From: Archilochus colubris
Taxonomy: Eukaryota > Chordata > Aves > Apodiformes > Trochilidae
NCBI GenBank assembly: GCA_023079485.1
Contig: CM041083.1
Span: 151,236,552 to 151,300,551 of the forward strand
Direction of reading: 5' to 3'
Length of the DNA: 64,000 nt
Shown: piece after piece, positions 26,501 to 36,766 of the stretch
Layout: the number at the start of each line of letters is the position of its first letter
How positions within the stretch are numbered: the stretch's first letter is position 1
Notes under the pieces: model-generated
Database searches by the model: none
What the model was told of the DNA's origin: nothing
The model's input: the letters and a program-made list of their open reading frames with translations, nothing else
Program-made: the position numbers and the translations under genes

Positions 26501-29500
26501 CCACAACTCTTACTCAAAACAGTTATTATACAACCTTGTATTGTTGTTGCCTTACACTGCACAGGAGCTGATGTACTGAAAAGCAAAGACAATCCAGAAT
26601 TAAACTTAAAGTCATTAGTGAGTGTGGTAAAATAAACAAAGCTTTACAATTGTTACAAATTGCTCATTGAAGAAAGGAATCTCCTTATGTACATGCCTCC
26701 TTGACATGGAAAAACAATGGATATCCCCACCTCCTTGTCTCCAGACATCCACTACCTGAGATTTGTGTATTTCATACAGCTAACAGCTTGACAGGGATTT
26801 TAGAAAAGGAAAGACTAAGAAGCGTGGTTTCTAAAAGGGAAAACAACCTGAGAAATCGAAGTAATTTTCAAAACTATTTCACTAAGCAGCACTGATGTTG
26901 ATTTTGTTTTCACGTTGATGAAGTCAACATGCTGATGTTAACTAAATTTACCCATGCAGATCATTGATTTTACCACATCCTCTGCATATAAATGGGAATG
27001 AGATAAATGAAAAAGTAAGTATACATTCTATCAAATAACTTTTATTCTTCTTTTCAGTATGTGAATATTTGTCTGTGTTTTCTACAACTATTACCAGTTC
27101 TCCTTCTGAAAGTAAAAACTAGAGCTGTTCATAGTTTGGGATGGTCACACCTACATGTCTTTCTTCCACCTAGACATTTCAACTCAAGGAATTTACAAAG
27201 TTATTTATTTCATTAAATTCATAGATAAATTGTGATCCATTTATTCTATCTTCATGTTGTAAAAATAATTCTTTGAGAGCAAGCCCATTCATTTTCCTTT
27301 TCCTCTTCCATTATTTTTTGAAATTATCAATGACCTCGCTGAAAATACCAGTTACATCTTTTCGTACAAGAGTAACAGGGCTTGTTTTATCACTATTCTG
27401 AGGGAATCTGAATTTCACGTGAAGTATTTTTTTTCATTGGTAGATGTTGATCAGCTTCACCACTGGAGTGTGGATTCATCTTTTCTCAGTGAGTTGTAAT
27501 ACAAAGTCTCTGATACATTTTATAGCCAGGCCAGTATGATGGGACTTGGCTTTCTAATTTACAGTTCTTTTCAAATTAATTTGTAACTGTTTATCCAACA
27601 TGAATGTTTTTAAAACTCTTATTAATTAAAATACCATTTCCATCCTACTTTACATCACATGAAATCATATAAACAAAGATAAAATATTGCCCTTCACTTC
27701 TCTTATAAAATGGTGTAAGGGAGTATAGACTGGATTATATGTACTGGTTGATCTTGTTTTACTGACTGGAGAACAGAGCGTTGTAAAATGTACATATGTT
27801 TGTTATTTAGATGCATAGCTAAATTAGGAGGTGGAAAAATAAATAAAAAAAAGCACAACAGAAAATATGACTATGAGTTATTAGATGGCATTTTTTCATC
27901 ACTTCTGAGCAAATACCCAGACTAATGCTATATGTTGCTGGAAGCAGAGTCTTTCATGTCAGATCTGGAACTGTGGTCCTGATTGCTTATAATTAGTGGA
28001 TCCCATGACACTTTTTAGAGGAATTCAGGGAAATAAGGTCCAGCATCCTGGCGAGATTCCAATTCTGGTAATTATATTGTATCCCTCAATTTTTTTTCCC
28101 TTAAATTGCAGCTGGGGAATAGAGTTCATCTCCTCTTTAACAGTTATAAGAAAACCCCAAACCCAACTGTTGTTGTGTTGCTGATGGGAAGGGATGCAGT
28201 GTTTCTAATCCAAGAAAGACTGAAGTGCCTGCAATTGTACTTTGGGGCAGTGCAGTACAAATGTGAGGTATTGCTTTAATTAAAATTAAACTCTTTTTTG
28301 TTTATAACATAGTTATAGTACTTTGAAAAAAAAAAATCAACAAAAAAACCCAACATGTTTCTGATAGCAACCCAAAGCAGGAGCAATAAATACAATTTAG
28401 AAGACTCTCCACATATATTATTTACCTATTCTATGTCTTGCTATTACCCCAGAAAGTATTCTTAGATATTTTATTATATTGGTGAAAATGTTTGCCAAAT
28501 CTTAGAAAAAGTATATTCCTGGGGTTCAGACTATGCAGTTTTCACTGATACTAATGTAGTAAGAAGGCTATGGGTAGTCACCATATAAAAACTGGGAAAA
28601 CTGAATTTCAGTAGCAGATGGAAATCTTCTGCCATCTTCCTTTATTCAGCTCCTTTTAGGACTGCCATATCTAGTGGCTATTTTTCCTTATTAGTTGTAT
28701 CATGTCAACACTTCTGCCAAAGCTCTACATGCTTTTCATCAACTTGGATTTCTGACATAATTCTCCAAAAATTAGAGAGAGCAAACAAGTGAATGCAATT
28801 AAAATGTGCGCCTTCAAATAGCTGAAACAACATTTTTAGGTGAAAATTTGGGCATTTTCTTTGAGTAATATAATTGAAGAAGGTAATTGTAAAATAGAGT
28901 TATACTACAGATTGGGATTGGGATTCTGGGTCAAAGAATCTGCCCCGGTCTGAAAGGGACCTTAATGCTGCTCAAGAAATGATCCACACTAATGAAGGAT
29001 CCTGGTCAGTTTTGACCCTATGTAACTCTGGTACATTCCAGCATGCCAGAAGGTGTTACACTAAATCTCATAATTACAAGAGATTTATATAAGTCTTAGT
29101 AAATGAAATACCTCAAAGCCTTCTTTGCATCCTCTGGGGGTAGAAGTGTAGGGGTAGTAGGGAGAGCCCTACCTTGTCACAAGAGATATTGCTATGGGAA
29201 TAAGCAGGAAATGAGTGCAAAGTATAAAAGCCCACAGACAGAAAGTTGTACTTTTGCCACCTCTAGTTAGCTATTTCTGTCCTGAATTATAGTTAATGGG
29301 TACAACTCCCACCTTTTTTCTTTTTGTGTATGCCTTATTATTTGAGGACTGTAAGGATATAAAAGTCATCTAGGTAGTTTCCAGCACTCAAGACGGTAAC
29401 AAATGCATTTTTAAAGCAGTGCAATCTGAAGCTTGTTATTCTGGAGGCAAATTGTTAACCTTTTCACTATGTAATGGTCCATGGACCTGAAAAAAAGAAT

Positions 29501-29829
29501 TGGATGTGGATCACAGGTCCTTTATTTTTTCCTTTTATTCTTTAGAGATTCAGTTCACCACAGATTAAACGAGAGTTCTTTTTTTGCTATTAAGTTTTCC
29601 AAAAATAGATCCTAGGGTTTAAATATCATTTACATCACAGTCAAAAGAATAATCACATAAATAAGAATTTATGAATAATTAATTGCAACTGCTATTACAT
29701 TAGCACAATTCTATTTTTAATTTATGGGGACCACAATGGCAGCTTTACCACCCTGGCAAGGGGCAAGTAGCAATTCAATTAGCACACTGATTAACTGGTG
29801 AGTCATTGTATAGGCATACAGGGATGGAC

Positions 29830-29849
29830 TGATTGATTGATTGATTGAT
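29830..29849. repeat. (TGAT)5 microsatellite
   Basis: Five perfect TGAT units lie in tandem. A minus-strand chance frame translates it as a repeated INQS pattern. Confidence 0.9.
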
Positions 29850-30950
29850 CAACTGATGAATCTTTACACTGTGATCATGCCAGAGAGTATTTGATAGACA
29901 CAAGGATAATCTTGTGCTACAAACAGTGTCCTCAACCATAAGAAGATGATACAAATCCCACAAATACAGAGAAGTATTGTTAACGCTTTTTTCACTAAAA
30001 GGGAGTTACTTTGCTCTCAACAACAACAAAAAAAAAAAAGGATGAAATCTAAACCCTGTTGCAGCTGCCATAATCTGCTGAATGCTTACAATTCAATGGG
30101 GAAAAAAGAGCTCTGCAGAGGTGCTCCAGCAATCATACTTTTGCCTGACGAGTAACTGAAACTTTCAAAAGTACCAACAGATGCCCATTTTTACATTCCT
30201 GATAGTGAAAGAAAACACAATGGTTTTCTTCTGAAATATCTGAAAAGATATGCACTCAACATTTCTGGTTTTTTTCTTGTTTCCTTACCCGGATGTCTAC
30301 TAATTTGTACAGCTCCATGGAAACAGAACAACTGACTAAAAACACAGTGAAAAGAATGAGAAGCAGTTAAAGAAAGGAATTTGAAGAAGCAGATTTTGGT
30401 TTTGTATATCTTTCAGGTAGTAACATGTGAAGCTGATACTTAAAAAGTATTTAAAAGCAACAGAAGATAAAATGTGGATGCCCATTTTTCTACAATAATT
30501 TTGGCTTCTGTTTCTAAGGAAAATATCCCAAGATGAAGGCGGTTGGAATTTTCATACAGAAATAATTTCACATTATCACAGAATCATAGAATGGTTTGGA
30601 TTGAAAATGGCCCTAAAGATCACCTAGTTCCAAGCTCCCTTCCTCAAAGCTGCATCCAACATGCCCTTGAACACTTCCAAAGAGGGGGCAGCCACAGTTT
30701 CCCTGGGCAACCTGTGCCAGTGTCTCTGTGAGCAGGTTAATTTCTTCCTAATGTTGAAACTAACTCTACCTTTGTCCAGTTTGAAACCATTACACCTTGT
30801 CTTATCACTACATGTCCTTGTAAAAAAATCCCTCTCAAGCTTTTCTTTAGGTCCCCTTTGAGTTGATAGAAGGTCTCCTCAGAGCCTTCTCTTCTCCTGG
30901 CTGACTAAATATCAAAGCCTGTCTTCATAGGAGAGGGGGTCCAGCCCCCC

Positions 30951-30990
30951 GATTATCTTCATGGCTCATGGCCCCTGATTATCTTCATGG
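30951..30990. repeat. Short direct duplication inside CR1
   Basis: The 14-bp word GATTATCTTCATGG occurs at 30951-30964 and 30977-30990, each preceded by a C-rich run, giving a 26-bp period. It looks like a local slippage duplication. Confidence 0.85.
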
Positions 30991-31420
30991 ACCTGGACTC
31001 AGTTCAAGCGTTCCATGTCTTTCTAATGTCTAGAACTGGACACAGTGCTCCAGGTATGGTCTCACCAGAGCTGTGGGAGAATCTCCTCCCTCAATGAGGG
31101 AGTCATGCTTCTTTTGATGCAGCCCAGGATATAGTTGGTTTTCTGGCTTGCAAGCAAACTTGTTGAGCTTTTCATTAAATAACAACCTCACAACCCTCTC
31201 CTAAAGGGTGTTCTCAAGTCACTTTCTGCCACTTTCTGTATTTGTTCTTGGGTTTGCCTGGCCCAAGTGCAGGACCTTTTACTTGGCCTTACTGAACTTC
31301 ATGATGTTGACATGGGTCCACCTCTCAAGCCTGTCCTGGTCCCCCTGGATGGCATCCCTTCCCTCCAACATGTCAACTACACCACACAACTTAGTGTCAT
31401 CAGCAAATTTGGTGAGACCC
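30985..31420 (-). pseudogene. CR1 ORF2 remnant with intact FADD box
   Basis: Read on the minus strand from 31420, the sequence gives FADDTKLCGVVDMLEGRDAI and then a WTHVNIMKFSKAK-like block, followed by in-frame stops (for example in the AAGTAAAAGG text near 31285) and frame changes. The two Asp codons of the palm box lie at 31396-31401 on the plus strand. It is the only copy in the window that keeps both. Upstream RT parts are missing through 5' truncation, so the fragment cannot be active. Open frames on the plus strand here (such as 31208-31459) are antisense shadows. Confidence 0.82.
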
Positions 31421-31425
31421 CTGAG

Positions 31426-32188
31426 GAGAGCCATCTCTGAAAAACCAGAAGCATCTTAAGAGTGAAAAAATTGTTTTCTTTCTTGTTTTCCTTCCAAGGC
31501 TTAAACATTGCCTATAGATATGTAAAAATTAATATGATTTACAATCTACTTTCTATTCCCAAATTATTCTGACAGAGGTGTTATGAAAAAAAAATTAATG
31601 CTAGGAATGTTTGTCCTAATTCTATATAAATTTATACTCTAAAATTTCCATCAAAGATAGAAAATAACTTCACAGTTCAGATTTTAGTAATTGCCTTTAT
31701 TTTGTTTCAGTACTCAAATTGATTAAGACGATTTCTTAATACCAACAGATGTGTAGAATATCAAAAAAGAAAGCAAATACTCTTGCAGAAAAGATAAAAT
31801 TTCAGTTAGGCAGGAGGAGATGAAGACACATTTACTTAGCTTTCCCATCAAATGACAAGAGGAATTAATCTAAACATTCTATGTCCTTCATTATAGAATG
31901 TAACTGGAATCCTTCAAACATGTCTTTTGAAATCAGATGTCCCTTCATACAAACCATTCTACTCCACTACCTCAACCTATACCTGGAGATTCAACTTCAG
32001 TTAAGAATGAATATGAAGTTGGGAAGTTTCTACTATAGTCGACAAGGAGAAACGTTGTTTCTGAGAAGACAGCAATTAGATTTTCTGTGGGTCATTGTCT
32101 GTAAATGTGTACCTAGTTCCACTGTTTATGCAGAAAGCTGAGGTTCACCGTGCTTCCTATCTGGGAATTTCTGTACAGTTTGTTCACA
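31426..32188. other. Unique DNA, no gene recognised
   Basis: The text is AT-rich with A runs at about 31586-31596. The 86-codon frame at 31881-32141 has no recognisable domain. Confidence 0.5.
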
Positions 32189-32260
32189 GTCACAGAATCA
32201 GTCGTGGTTGATTGAGGCTGGAAGGGACCTCTGCCGCTCACCTTGTCCAACCCCAACTGT
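32189..32260 (-). mobile_element. CR1 3'-end relic
   Basis: The plus strand reads as a reversed CR1 tail: TCACAGAATCAGTCGTGG, then GGCTGGAAGGGACCTCTGCC and TTGTCCAACCCC. Only the 3' UTR is left, and one or two tail octamers are degraded. Confidence 0.7.
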
Positions 32261-34169
32261 TTCATACATAGTTTCTCAGATACTTTACACTTTGGTTAAA
32301 TGACTTGGAAACAGGAGGCTTCTGCCAACACTCTGCTTCCCAGATGGCTGGGACAGCCCCTGAGCAGCTCCACAGAAGGAGTCTGCTGAAACAGAAGTTC
32401 CAGGACAGAACAAACTCAAGGCATCTCCCTGCCCAAAGGCAGGCACCAGGTGGATGTGGGCATGGTGTTTCAACAGCTCAGGTGGTTTGCACAAAGCTCT
32501 GCCTGTCTCAGAGGCAGGGTGATTAAAAAATTCAGCGAGAATCATAGGCAGCAGGCAACAAAGCATCTGGGTGGAAGAACTGAATCTCTGAATAAAAGAA
32601 CATCTACCATATTGTGCTTCAGGGACCATACTTTGACGCAAACCTATTTATGTCACAAAGAAAATACAAAGTGGGATCCAAGCTCATTGTCATTTTTTCC
32701 TCTAACACAAAGGATCTTCGGGACTCTAATTATTAGCTAACTTCTTACATCAAGAAAGAAAAATCCTGGTAGGAAACACGGAATATATTTTTAAGAAGAT
32801 AAAATTGTTAACAGGTTTTTCTGACGAGCCATAAAAGAGCAGATGTGAGAGTGTTTAAAGAGCTCCAAAATGGACACAGTAATCTTAAATAAGACTAGAA
32901 GACAAGAGGTGCAAAAGGAGATCAAAGCAGCATCTGGTGGTTTCTGAGATAAAGAAAATCTGACTTTAAAAACAATGTTAAACCTTTGCTGGATTACCAT
33001 ATATCAAAGGCTTCAGCAGAAAAGCATCAGAGGAATTGATGGAGTGACCTGCAGCCTGTCTGTCATAATTTTAAAAGTTTTTTGTGAAATAACCAATGCT
33101 AGTGAAACATTTGTTCTGAATTTGCTAATGGAAGTGACCTAAAGCTATAAAAACTCAGAAATCATGTTTCACAAATACAGTGTCAGTCATACGGAAACCA
33201 AATTGAGCTTGCCATAATACTTTAACAGATTTTATATATATATATGACATCTACTCATGATATACTGACACTCAAAGGAAGAGACACAAGGCTGTTCCAA
33301 TTCAACATATTTTTTAATTATTTTTTTTCCCTTTTGCCAGAGGAAGAGCTTTCTTTGAATTACATCCACAAGTGAATGGTTGCAGGGGACAGGAATGGGG
33401 TTCCTAACATTCACTCCAAATTGATGAGACATGTTAGACCTCTGGGCCACAAGGCTTTCTCCAAAACCTTCTAATAATGTGAAGATCTGGCACAAACCTT
33501 GAAATACACACTTCAGTGTAAGTAGTTAATTTGAATTGGCCAAAGCCCAATCGAGAGAATGAAGCTGCTGTCAGAGAAGACAAATAAATGCAAAGGTTGA
33601 ACTAACAAATTCAATCTGGTTTACCCAGTACCACCCTACGTGTATTCAAAGAATTAAACAAAGCATTACTGGATGACTTGCTACTTTTACCCTGGTTATT
33701 ACACCTTGATATAGCTAATGCATGGTAGATGTACTAGAAGCAACATATTTAAAAACTGTGTAAGGCTATTTACCTGTGTTCAAGCTGAATTGAAACAAAA
33801 CTAATTGGCTTCAAAGTAGTAATTCACACAGACTGTAAGCTTATAAGAACACTGAGATGGTACAAAATTACTAGATACAGTGGATCCTTGCAGAAACTAA
33901 GAGCTTGGTATGATTCTAATCTCATTAGTGTATATTCGGTTTTGCCATAGTTACATCAATTTTGGCACAGACTCAGTGAGAAGCCACTTCTACTATCAGC
34001 AGATAAAATGAATTCCTGAAGAGAATTCTTGCAGGTGTTTCTCTTTTAGAATTCCTGATTTTGAGAACTTTGTAGAGGTGGCCAAATGTGCAAAAGAAGA
34101 CAGCACAAAAATGAACAAGAGCATGAGAAGGAAGTGATTCTTAACAATAAAACTCTGGATTTGAGTATT

Positions 34170-34330
34170 TTTTCCTTGGTTTTTTCTTTTTTTTTTCATA
34201 TATTTTTTGTTTGGTTGGTTCTGTTTGTGGGATTTTTGGAATTTTTGTTGGGTTTTTTGTTGTTGTTTTGGGTTTTTTGTGGGTTTTTTGTTGTTGTTTT
34301 TTGTGGTTTTTTGTTTATTTATTTTTAGGG
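34170..34330. repeat. T/G-only low-complexity tract
   Basis: About 160 bp of the plus strand are almost exclusively T and G, with repeated words TTTTTTGTTGTTG and GGGTTTTTTG. GGG runs occur at 34229, 34250, 34270 and 34281. The encoded Phe/Val/Leu/Gly-rich frames (34086-34450) are a consequence of composition and should not be read as membrane proteins. Confidence 0.8.
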
Positions 34331-36180
34331 AAGAATATCCAACATAAGATGATGGTAATGCTCAAGTTATTCAACAGCTTTCAGTGTTATCTATGTTGGA
34401 AGAAGCTTAGGACAAGGGTGAGCTTTATCCTCTTTCAAGGACTCTCTTGAATCAGGAATCTCAGAAGGAACTTATCAGATGGTTTGAAATTTTGCAGTGT
34501 TGCAGTAATAGGCTTGAGTTCAAGTGGGGTTACACTAAAGCCTTAACCTTTCAGTAGTTTCCCCCAATGGGCAACCATTAATATTGCCTTCAGTAGAAGA
34601 AGAAAGAATTCATTGTTAAAAGGAACAGTTGGGCTCCAGAAGATATGGCTACTTGTCTCAACAATTCCAGAACAAAAAATCCTTCCAAACCAAATCCAAG
34701 TTTGCTGAAATGTTGATGGGGAAACTAACAAAGAAAGAAAATCAAAACAAGGTCCCTGCAATTCTACTAGAGTTTTTAGTAAATGACTGAAAAAACACTT
34801 GGAAAACACAATCACTTTGAAATCTGCCATGAGAACACAATCAAGTATTTCCCACTGTGACAGGAGAGTATAGTAGGGATATCTACATGAACTGCTTAAT
34901 CCACTAATAGACTCCCTGAAGTGTCTTGAAATTTGGCTTCCATTGGTGTAAAAATTCTCCATCTCACTTTGATATGGAGATCAGTTTGTCTGGCTTTCCA
35001 GAAATATTGAGCCAGCACTCCAGATCATTCCTGGCACACCATGCTGGAGACTCATTTTCTCAAAGGCCTTTTCATTTTAAATGCTATGGATACATTTTCT
35101 CTCTGCTACTTTTACAGAATCATCAAGGTTTATCAGCAAGTTCTTGTGGAAATAGGAAAGAGATGGATTGTTAACAACACAATCCTGTCTCTCTTCTCTT
35201 GGGGTTTAAAATGTGACAAATTGTAAGATTTGGATGAAAATTTGTGATACTTCATCATAGATGAAGAGAAAGATTAAAATAAAATAGATCTAAACATACA
35301 GAAACAGGTGAGAGGAAGCTGTGTTTATGGACATGGGTACTGGCCATACTGGAAAAAAATGTGTAAGTAAAAAAGGAAGTTAAGAACTTGTTCTATGATT
35401 TTAAAACTGCTGGTGACACAGTCCTTCCAAAAGTCACAAACAAGCTTTACAAAAAACCTATTTTTTTGTTGATTGAAATGCTAACAGGAAGTAGATCGTG
35501 AAGACACAGACTGAAATCATGAAAAGGTTTTGCTGCAAGGTAACTGAGGGTAAGGGTAAAAGGTTTATATAAGGGTAAGGTTACTGTATGCTAATTTACA
35601 CAAGTTTTCAGATACCTTCATCAGTCTGATCATCCCTATGCTACCTTTTAATTAACAGAAAGCAATTAACTTTTCCCAAGGGTTAATCATTTTATTCTAT
35701 CTGAGAAATGTGAGTTGACCAACTTCTTAAGACGCAAGGAGTGATCTAGATCTTTCCACAACATGGCTCAAAATCAAATAAGCATGGAGAGATTTGCTAG
35801 ATATGCACAGTGACCGACAAAGCCAGGCATTTTACAGAGGCTACTGAAGGCCTTCTGTGCTTCCAAAATTATGTCACATCCTAGGGTCTCAGGTCCCAGT
35901 TTAGAGCCTGATTCTCAGGGGTGCAAGGTCCCCACTAGGCATTCAGATTTAAAGCAGGATTTTGCAAGAGAAATGAGTTAAACTTCATGCTTAAGAACAA
36001 AATGACAAATCCTCAGTCTATCAATGATCCTTGACAGAGATCAGGTCTTTCTCTATATGCATATATCAGATTAAAATGTTTGATCAAATTCATCTTTTGT
36101 TCAAATAAAGCCTGAAAGCTCATAAGAGATAGCCAGATTGCTATTGGCGAAGCTAAGGTCACAAAGAATTTCATGGAAAT

Positions 36181-36186
36181 CCTCTA
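36181..36186. repeat. Target-site duplication, left copy (CCTCTA)
   Basis: CCTCTA directly abuts the element's TGTAGTG start. The same six bases follow its CACTACA end at 36761-36766. The match does not extend beyond six bases on either side. Confidence 0.85.
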
Positions 36187-36427
36187 TGTAGTGAAATGAG
36201 GCAACCAGGTGCCCCTAATTGCCAGGGAGTGAACATGAGCTTGTGTCAAGCCCACCTGTGCCTAATTAGGGTGGGCCCCCACTGCACATGAGCAGGACCA
36301 GGGGGCCAATAAAAGGTAAGGCCTCAGACACAAACTCAGCTCACACTGGAACTCACAATCTTCGCATGCTTGGCTTTAAGTGCTGCTTTCAGCACTGCAC
36401 TACCTCATCGCCGTCAGGGTGAGGCTT
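36187..36427 (+). repeat. Foldback element, left arm
   Basis: The left arm pairs with 36501-36760. I count about a dozen mismatches over roughly 235 aligned bases, for example GCCCCT against GCCACT near 36210, GCACA against GCGCA near 36284, and several between 36320 and 36365. It lacks a 19-base block that the right arm holds at 36524-36542. CCAATAAAAGG sits at 36306-36316. Confidence 0.9.
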
Positions 36428-36504
36428 TGAGGAGTCTCGAACCCACAGCCCTCAGCATTGCTCGGGTGTGTCGTTACGTGCTTAGCCGGCTGCGCCACTC
36501 AAGC
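36424..36504 (-). pseudogene. tRNA-like core of the foldback element
   Basis: Read on the minus strand, 81 nt start GCTTGAG and end CTCAAAGC, which pair as an acceptor-like stem with one extra A. TGGCGCAGCCGG (36486-36497) fits the pol III A box TRGCNNAGYNGG at every fixed position. GGTTCGAGACT (36433-36443) fits the start of a B box. The D stem GCGC/GCAC pairs with one mismatch, and the T loop is TTCGAGA. The T stem is poor and I cannot draw a clean anticodon arm. The CTAAG in the D loop and a long middle segment recall Leu/Ser-type tRNAs with a variable arm. It is therefore tRNA-derived or tRNA-mimicking, not a functional tRNA gene. Whether pol III transcribes it is unknown. Confidence 0.7.
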
Positions 36505-36760
36505 CTCACCCTGACAGAGATGAGCTCTAGTGGAGCAATAAAGGTAGTGCAGTGCTGAAAGCAGCACTTAAAGCCAAGCATGCCGAGACTGTGAGTTCCA
36601 GTGTGAGCTGAGCCTGTGTCTTAGGTCTTACCTTTTATTGGCCCCCTGGTCCTGCTCATGCGCAGTGGGGGCCCACCCTAATTAGGCACAGGTGGGCTTG
36701 ACACAAGCTCATGCTCACTCCCTGGCAATTAGTGGCACCTGGTTGCCTCATTTCACTACA
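36501..36760 (-). repeat. Foldback element, right arm
   Basis: The right arm is the reverse complement of the left arm plus an extra 19 bases at 36524-36542 (GCTCTAGTGGAGCAATAAA), themselves able to form a small GCTC/GAGC hairpin. It keeps the CpG in the GCGCA word that the left arm has lost. CCAATAAAAGG is present in reverse orientation near 36631-36641. Confidence 0.9.
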
Positions 36761-36766
36761 CCTCTA
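36761..36766. repeat. Target-site duplication, right copy (CCTCTA)
   Basis: This is an exact repeat of 36181-36186, directly after the CACTACA terminus. Confidence 0.85.

Larger units (their letters stand above)
19958..30575. other. AT-rich unique DNA, over 10 kb without a recognisable gene or large repeat
   Basis: This is the longest CR1-poor part of the first half. Named contents are an (AAAC)n tract at 23494-23521, a (TGAT)5 tract at 29830-29849 and an A run after a CAA repeat at about 30029-30040. GC is a little higher at about 22000-23230, where frames of 80-116 codons occur on both strands without domain signatures. The segment around 23860-24040 is rich in TAATTA/ATTAGT-type homeodomain core words and free of repeats. 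Confidence 0.5.
30576..31425 (-). mobile_element. Divergent CR1 copy, minus strand
   Basis: The plus strand opens with a tail-like TCACAGAATCATAGAATGG and then reads as the complement of a CR1 3' UTR and ORF2 from 3' to 5'. The 3' UTR blocks (TGCCCTTGAACACTTCCA, then CAGCCACAGTTTCCCTGG) differ from the young subfamily at 6 and 18.5 kb, so this is another CR1 lineage. At the 5' end of the element, the minus strand encodes LTKFADDTKLCGVVDMLEGR at 31357-31416. A 26-bp-period direct duplication at 30951-30990 is private to this copy as far as I can tell. The 5' edge at about 31425 is approximate. Confidence 0.9.
32261..36186. other. Unique DNA with T/G-rich low-complexity tract
   Basis: No gene is recognised. 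A GC-richer patch at about 32300-32530 has open frames on both strands that overlap each other and lack domains. A short TA repeat lies at 33232-33244. The T/G-rich tract at 34170-34330 is listed separately. A minus-strand frame of 139 codons at 34543-34962 is the longest non-CR1 frame in this part, but it has no family signature. Confidence 0.5.
36187..36760. mobile_element. Palindromic foldback element with tRNA-like core
   Basis: The 574-bp insertion reads almost the same on both strands. It begins TGTAGTGAAATGAGGCAACC and ends with the exact reverse complement, between 6-bp direct repeats. The arms run from the ends inward through GCAATTAGG-type, GGGCCCAC, CCAATAAAAGG and GCTGCTTTCAGCACTGCAC blocks to a terminal stem GTCAGGGTGAGGCTT / AAGCCTCACCCTGAC at 36413-36427 and 36501-36515. 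The central loop is tRNA-like. GC content is clearly higher than in the surroundings, and several arm differences are CG-to-CA type. TG...CA ends with a 6-bp duplication are what retroviral-type integrases produce. The inverted symmetry is what foldback or MITE DNA elements show. I do not recognise the family and no protein is encoded. Confidence 0.9.

Noticed and set aside
28921..28985. Possible CR1 tail relic (CTGAAAGGGACCTTAATG)
   Set aside because: Only one short word resembles the CR1 3' UTR. The tail and the TCCAACC block are missing, so it is too weak to list.
34086..34450. Hydrophobic Phe/Val/Leu-rich frames resembling membrane segments
   Set aside because: They are produced by translation of the T/G-only tract.
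34543..34962. 139-codon minus-strand frame
   Set aside because: It is the longest non-CR1 frame but shows no recognisable motif, repeat or neighbour support. A frame of this length can occur by chance in 64 kb.
35545..35582. GGGTAA words resembling telomeric repeat
   Set aside because: Spacing and sequence are irregular and do not form TTAGGG units.
36424..36504. Functional tRNA gene
   Set aside because: The A/B boxes are good, but the T stem mispairs, the acceptor has a bulge and no clean anticodon arm can be drawn.
36370..36558. 62-codon open frame inside the foldback element
   Set aside because: It spans the inverted arms and tRNA-like core. No domain is present and its composition follows from the palindrome.
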